A DNA stretch of 64,000 nt from Macrotis lagotis (lineage: Eukaryota > Chordata > Mammalia > Peramelemorphia > Peramelidae), in assembly GCF_037893015.1 (NCBI RefSeq), contig NC_133658.1, positions 287,437,719 through 287,501,718 of the forward strand, read 5' to 3'. A program made the translations under genes and the position numbers. Of the stretch, positions 48,024 to 64,000 are shown one piece after another. Each line of letters opens with the position of its first letter. Within the stretch, counting starts at the first letter, position 1. Under the pieces are notes generated by a model. It was not told the origin of the DNA. It did no database searches and worked only from the letters and a program-made list of their open reading frames with translations.

Positions 48024-48344
48024 GATTTATTGTTTAGTTATTCTTTTGAACTAAACAGTATCTTCTAATTCCTTGATTATATGTATTTAAGAGACTGGTT
48101 AGTATATTACTGTATTTGTATAAAAGACTTGAGAATCTTTTAACCTTGGAATTAAATGAATAATTTAAAAAATCTTGATCATACTTGTCATATTAGCTCT
48201 TTTTTTATCTCTAAGACTAGGGTATACTTTATAGCTATGAGAGAGGATTTATTAAAATATAATATTGAAAGTACTTGATTTCCAAAGGTACAAATATTGT
48301 TATCAAAATGAATATTTATTTTTTGTGGGGTTTAATGGGATGGG

Positions 48345-48480
48345 CATTCTGTTTAAGAGTCAAAAAATCTTCCATTTCCTGCTCTGTTTCTTCTGTAATT
48401 GGATCTCACTTCCCTCATTTGTGAAGTAAAAGTTTGGACTATATGACCTGTAAGGTCCCTTTCAGTTATGAAATCTTTCA
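48345..48480 (+). mobile_element. MIR-like SINE, TSC1 intron 2
   Basis: CTTCCCTCATTTGTGAAGTA and GGACTATATGACCTGTAAGG. Confidence 0.55.
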
Positions 48481-49737
48481 AATCTATAGTCATCAGGTTT
48501 TAAATTTAGAGTCCTTAAAATTCCAGACTTCTTTTGTGTAAACTGTGAATCTCAGATTCTTGTGTGACCAGGGGCATTTACCAGTCAACTTTTTGAAATA
48601 CTGTATGTTTTTGACTTCACAGTAAAATTCAGTTTATTTTTATACAAGTTTTTATTTTTAAACAGGAAAAAAAATTAACCTTTTTTCCCTTGGTTTCTGT
48701 ACTCTGGGTGTATTTTGGATTTAGATTTTATTGGTTGGCTTTGTTTACTTTATTGAAGTGCTCAGCAGATGTTCTGCTTTTAAAGTTAGTATTGAAGCAT
48801 ACAGAATTGGGATCAAAACTAGAAAAAGGTATTTTTTTTAAGGGATTCAGTAATGTAAATCCTTGTTTACAGTACTTGGAAATGTAGATTCATAAAGGGT
48901 TAGATATTTATACTTTGAAAAACTGGAAAAATTAGGATAATCTTTTAATTTAGTTATGTATTGGGCTTAGATAGCAGATTAGATGCCTAGTTTGATTATT
49001 TGACATTCTTAAGCTTCATTTCTAAAAATTTTATGTCTAAATATCAGTAAATTTTGAACCATCACTTTATTTTCAGGTGACTGTTATATGGCCAGCATTT
49101 GCTTTCTCCTTTCAGTGCCATCATGATTTCTCTATGCCATAGGAATAGACAGTCTTATAAATGCTGTTCCCTCAAAACTTAATGTTATGGCAATGGATGA
49201 GTTTCTTGTTTCTTTTTTGGGTAATTCTCAGGATTATTTTCCAGTTCTATGTTTTCTTAATTTACTGGTATTTATATACATTGACTTGTTTAGTACTATC
49301 ATTTGACTTAATTTTGTATTGTAATTCTTTAGTTCTTAAATTAGACTTGAGGGCTTCTTTTTTATATGTTAAAGGAAATACTGTCAGTTTTGTTCTTCTG
49401 AATATATTCAATTCTAAAAGCACAGAGAAATACCATCAAAACTTCAAACAAAGATGTCAAGCATCCAGTTATCTTACCTACTACTATAGTCAAGGCTAAC
49501 TGAATTGGAATATCTATCTTATTTCTAAGTTTGTAAATTTTTTAAAAAGTAGAAACTGACTTTTTCCTGATTTACCCAAATACTTGTGGTGAAAGCAGAA
49601 ATAAGTTCTCATTTCAAAATTTTCTAGATAACTTGAATATTCAAGATTTTTTTCCTTGGCTCCTGAATTATGGCAGTTTTTTCCAAGTCTTCAATGTAAC
49701 ATTGCAGAATAGAAATACGTGACCTAGAAGCTATGTA

Positions 49738-49797
49738 AATTTTTTTTAAAGTTTTTTGCAAGGCAAACGGGGCTTTATCCACTGTGCCACCTAGCCT
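49738..49797 (-). mobile_element. Internally deleted young-type SINE, antisense (~60 bp)
   Basis: The tail GCAAGGCAAACGGGG joins directly to the head CTTTATCCACTGTGCCACCT. The whole middle is gone. Confidence 0.8.
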
Positions 49798-50061
49798 TTA
49801 AATTCTTAAGCAAAACATCTTGTGACAACCCTGAGTTTGGTCCTCTGAATCAGCAGTTTAGAAGTCAGAAAGTCAATTAAAATACTAAGCTGTATTTCGA
49901 TATGGAAAGAAACTTAACAAAATTGATGAGTCCACCTAGAAACAGTGATCATAAAGTCATGTCACAACTCAAATTATGTCAAACAGTCAGGAGTCAGTTG
50001 CAGAAATAGTTCTAAAAAAGTAATAACTTATAAATGGAGTAAAAGATTTACATAGCTTCAG

Positions 50062-50210
50062 GGTGGCTAGGTGGCGCAGTGGATAAAGCACCGGCCCTGG
50101 AGTCAGGAGTACCTGGGTTCAAATCCAGTCTCAGACACTTAATAATTACCTAGCTGTGTGGCCTTGGGCAAGCCACTTAACCCCATTTGCCTTGCAAAAA
50201 CCTAAAAAAG
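50062..50210 (+). mobile_element. Young-type SINE, TSC1 intron 2
   Basis: Near-consensus full copy from GGTGGCTAGGTGGCGCAGTG to GCAAAAACCTAAAAAAG. Confidence 0.93.
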
Positions 50211-50486
50211 AAAAAGAATTTTAAAAAGTTAGACTCTTGGATTAGGTATTATTTCATTGCAGTCAATTACGACTTTTAAAACTTAATGTTAATTTGAAAT
50301 GCTGTTGATGTTGAGAAAGCATGTTAATGTTTTAGCCATTTACTCTTGGCTTAATCAAGGAATTATTGCAATAGGGTGGTTGTATTTTTATTATTAATAT
50401 TTATCAGTAGAAGAATAATTGGTACCAGACAACATTAAAGATTAAGATGGGCAGGTATGATTATAGATGTTTCTTTTATATTCTTT

Positions 50487-50620
50487 TTTCTTTTTTTGGC
50501 TAGGCAATGGAGTGGCTTGCCCAAGGCCACACAGCTAGGTAATTATTAAGTGTCTGAAGCCGGATTTGAACTCAGGTACTCCTGACTCCAGGGCTGGTGC
50601 TGGAGCCACCTAGCCACCCC
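50487..50620 (-). mobile_element. Young-type SINE, antisense, head partly deleted
   Basis: GGGCTGGTGCT joins GGAGCCACCTAGCCACCCC, losing the TTATCCACTG segment. Confidence 0.85.
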
Positions 50621-50889
50621 AGATTATAAATGTTTCTAATGACTCCTATATTATGTTCCTTTTAATGTGCTCTGCCTTTGATGAGGTGTGAACTTTGAGA
50701 TATGTCTACCTTTTTGACTTGTTTCCTTTGGAGCAAATGTGTTTTGAGATGACTGAAATTAAGGGAGTGCAATGTTAGGTATAAAAGGATGAGTAGATTC
50801 AGTTAATCTGAGACTGTGGACTCAGTAGCATTAGTGATCTACCCAACAGGAACCCAAATGCTTGTACAAATGCTGAAATAGATGTTAAA

Positions 50890-51140
50890 GGAAAATCTGT
50901 TGTTCAGTTTTTCAATGGTGTCAGACTCTTTATTGACCCTATTTTGGGTTTTCTTGGCAAAGATACTACAGTTATTTACCATTTCCTTCTCCAGCTCATT
51001 TACAAATGAAAAAAATGAAGCAAACAGAGTTAAGTAATTTACCTCTGGTTACACAGCTAGTATGTGTCTGGCTAGATTGTACTCAGAAAATGTCTTCTAA
51101 CTAGACTCATGCTCTATCCATTCTGCCACTTAGCTCCTCA
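50890..51140 (-). mobile_element. Marsupial CORE-type SINE, long-tailed family, antisense
   Basis: GTTGTTCAGTTTTTCAATGG start and CTCTATCCATTCTGCCACTT end. It lies 0.3 kb upstream of exon 3. Confidence 0.82.
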
Positions 51141-51430
51141 AGGAAACACCTGGCCATTTGTAAATTTGTCATCAATAGCTTACTATCCTAACACTGGTGA
51201 TCTTTTTCTTATTTCATTATTAGAACTGATATTTCATCAAAAAACTGACAATAATGAAACCATATAGGCCCTAGTGTCATGATTATCAATAATTTTTCTT
51301 CTTTCCTATTTAACATAAGCTCAAGTTTTATGTTTCAGCAGTCATTTGGAAATGAGAAGCTAGTGGGCATTGGAACCATTAATATGAGCATACTTTTCTC
51401 TTTTTTTTCCTCAGTCTGGTAGGGGCACAA

Positions 51431-51454
51431 ATGAAGAACCTGTGGAAATTTTAA
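51431..51454 (+). promoter_or_regulatory. TSC1: TSC1 uORF3 (MKNLWKF)
   Basis: ATGAAGAACCTG opens a 7-residue frame ending TAA in exon 3. The recalled human leader has MKNL... of the same length ending TAG. Its stop overlaps the next ATG as TAATG. Confidence 0.65.
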
Positions 51455-51491
51455 TGTTTGTACCAAGAGTAGCATGAGCACATACATATAA
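51454..51491 (+). promoter_or_regulatory. TSC1: TSC1 uORF4 and uORF5, overlapping minicistrons next to the main ATG
   Basis: MFVPRVA (51454-51477) and MSTYI (51474-51491) overlap by four bases (ATGA). The latter stops four bases before the main ATG at 51496. I recall no human counterpart. They may be lineage-specific, and their contexts are not strong. Confidence 0.5.
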
Positions 51492-51495
51492 GATA

Positions 51496-63150
<11,655 letters not shown>

Positions 63151-63154
63151 AAAG

Positions 63155-63300
63155 AATGGAAGCAGTGTGATTCAATCCATAGATAGATTATTTTAAAGTC
63201 AAAGATTTAGGTACAAGACTTGCTTCTGACAATACTGGCTCTGTGACCCCTGAGAAAGTTGCTTGACCTGTCTCTCAGTGCCAGAAGCAACTCTCTAAGA
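63155..63300 (+). mobile_element. Second MIR-like SINE, TSC1 intron 17
   Basis: TACTGGCTCTGTGACCCCTG and GAAAGTTGCTTGACCTGTCT. Confidence 0.55.
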
Positions 63301-63598
63301 CTATAAGTTGCATTACAGTTGCTGTTCAGTATTAGAAAGTTTTCTCACTGGGAATTATTTATGTTAATGAGATAAAAAAATCCAACTACAAAAGGGTTAT
63401 GGGGGTGAGAGTTGTATATTTTCCAGTTGAAGATCATTTATTATACTACTCATGATAGAATAGCAGATTGTTAGTCTGCAAGTTTAGCACTGTGTCTAGA
63501 GGGTGCTTAAGGAATATTTATTGCATGACTGCAAGGTGAAAATTCATTTTTTTTTTTTTTTTGAGTGTGAGAATGGTCTCTTAAAAGGATGCCTTAAG

Positions 63599-63746
63599 GG
63601 GCGGCTAGGTGACACAGTGGATAGAGCACCAGCCCTGGGGCCAGGAGGACCTGAGTTCAAATCCAGCCTCAGACAATTAATAATTACCTAGCTGTGTGGC
63701 ATTGGGCAAGCCACTTAACCCCATTTGCCTTGCAAAATCCTAAAAA
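63599..63746 (+). mobile_element. Young-type SINE with target duplication, TSC1 intron 17
   Basis: AAAAGGATGCCTTAAG occurs on both sides (63583-63598 and 63747-63762) without mismatch. Confidence 0.95.
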
Positions 63747-64000
63747 AAAAGGATGCCTTAAGCATAAACTATTTTCATGCTAGAAAGCTTAATTGTGATA
63801 GTATAATAATTGAGAAGATTTTTCTCTTGGTGAGGAAAAAAGTTTGTAATTAGAAAAATTCATTGTATAATCCTAGGCAATTTAATCATTACTCTGCCTT
63901 TGAAGGCATTTGATCCAAAAGCTTTAGATTCAAACCCTGGCTAATAGTTTTGAGTTTTGAGAAGCTTGAAAGAAAATCACTTTGAAAAGTCTCTTGGAGC

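Larger units (their letters stand above)
42232..51414 (+). other. TSC1: TSC1 intron 2
   Basis: It splits uORF2. Besides the L1-like insertion and SINEs, 43.1-44.6 kb and 48.5-49.7 kb show no recognisable feature. Confidence 0.9.
42174..51422 (+). promoter_or_regulatory. TSC1: TSC1 uORF2, 21 codons split across exons 2 and 3
   Basis: The uORF runs 42174-42231 joined to 51415-51422. It begins MKDTRLTALETEV and ends RTVW before TAG. The first 13 residues and the last four match my recollection of the human leader, and length and stop position are the same. It ends 73 nt before the main ATG, so reinitiation is possible. It is likely to repress or condition hamartin translation (inference). Confidence 0.8.

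Overview
This is a mammalian, almost certainly marsupial, genomic window that holds the 5' two thirds of TSC1 (hamartin). The marsupial call rests on repeats: dozens of tRNA-derived SINEs ending in a TTAATAATTACCTAGCTGTG core, a second marsupial SINE type with a GTAAAATGAACTGGAGA-like tail, many old L2 and MIR copies, an RTE remnant and marsupial-type L1s. The SINE tail looks most like Australian dasyurid copies (devil, dunnart or antechinus), but the species is an inference.

Layout. 1-33.1 kb: AT-rich, gene-free DNA packed with decayed repeats (L1, L2, RTE, a pogo-like DNA transposon, SINEs, microsatellites). No exon of GFI1B, the neighbour expected from human synteny, was recognised. 33.2-34.6 kb: a dense CpG island with the TSC1 promoter and noncoding exon 1; it contains a perfect GTCACGTGAC palindrome (CLEAR/USF-type) and a YY1-type CAAGATGGCGGC. 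34.0-42.2 kb: intron 1, with a 7SL-like fragment lacking the S domain and a hAT-like MITE. 42.17 kb: noncoding exon 2. 42.2-51.4 kb: intron 2, with a ~3.3 kb antisense L1-lineage insertion flanked by a 14-bp target duplication. It has a 5' UTR and a frameshifted ORF1 but no visible ORF2, and three strongly GC-shifted SINE copies. 51.4-63.0 kb: exons 3-17, encoding residues 1-732. 63.0-64 kb: start of intron 17. The last coding exons lie off the right edge.

TSC1 is the scaffold of the TSC1-TSC2-TBC1D7 complex, the GTPase-activating complex for RHEB that restrains mTORC1 on lysosomes. All 15 coding exons here have AG/GT borders, keep one reading frame and, apart from small deletions in exons 12 and 15, match human exon lengths as I recall them. 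The 5' leader carries five short upstream ORFs; three appear to have human counterparts, which is the strongest functional lead in the window. Exon comparisons with human TSC1 are from memory and need alignment. Repeat names are family-level assignments made by eye.
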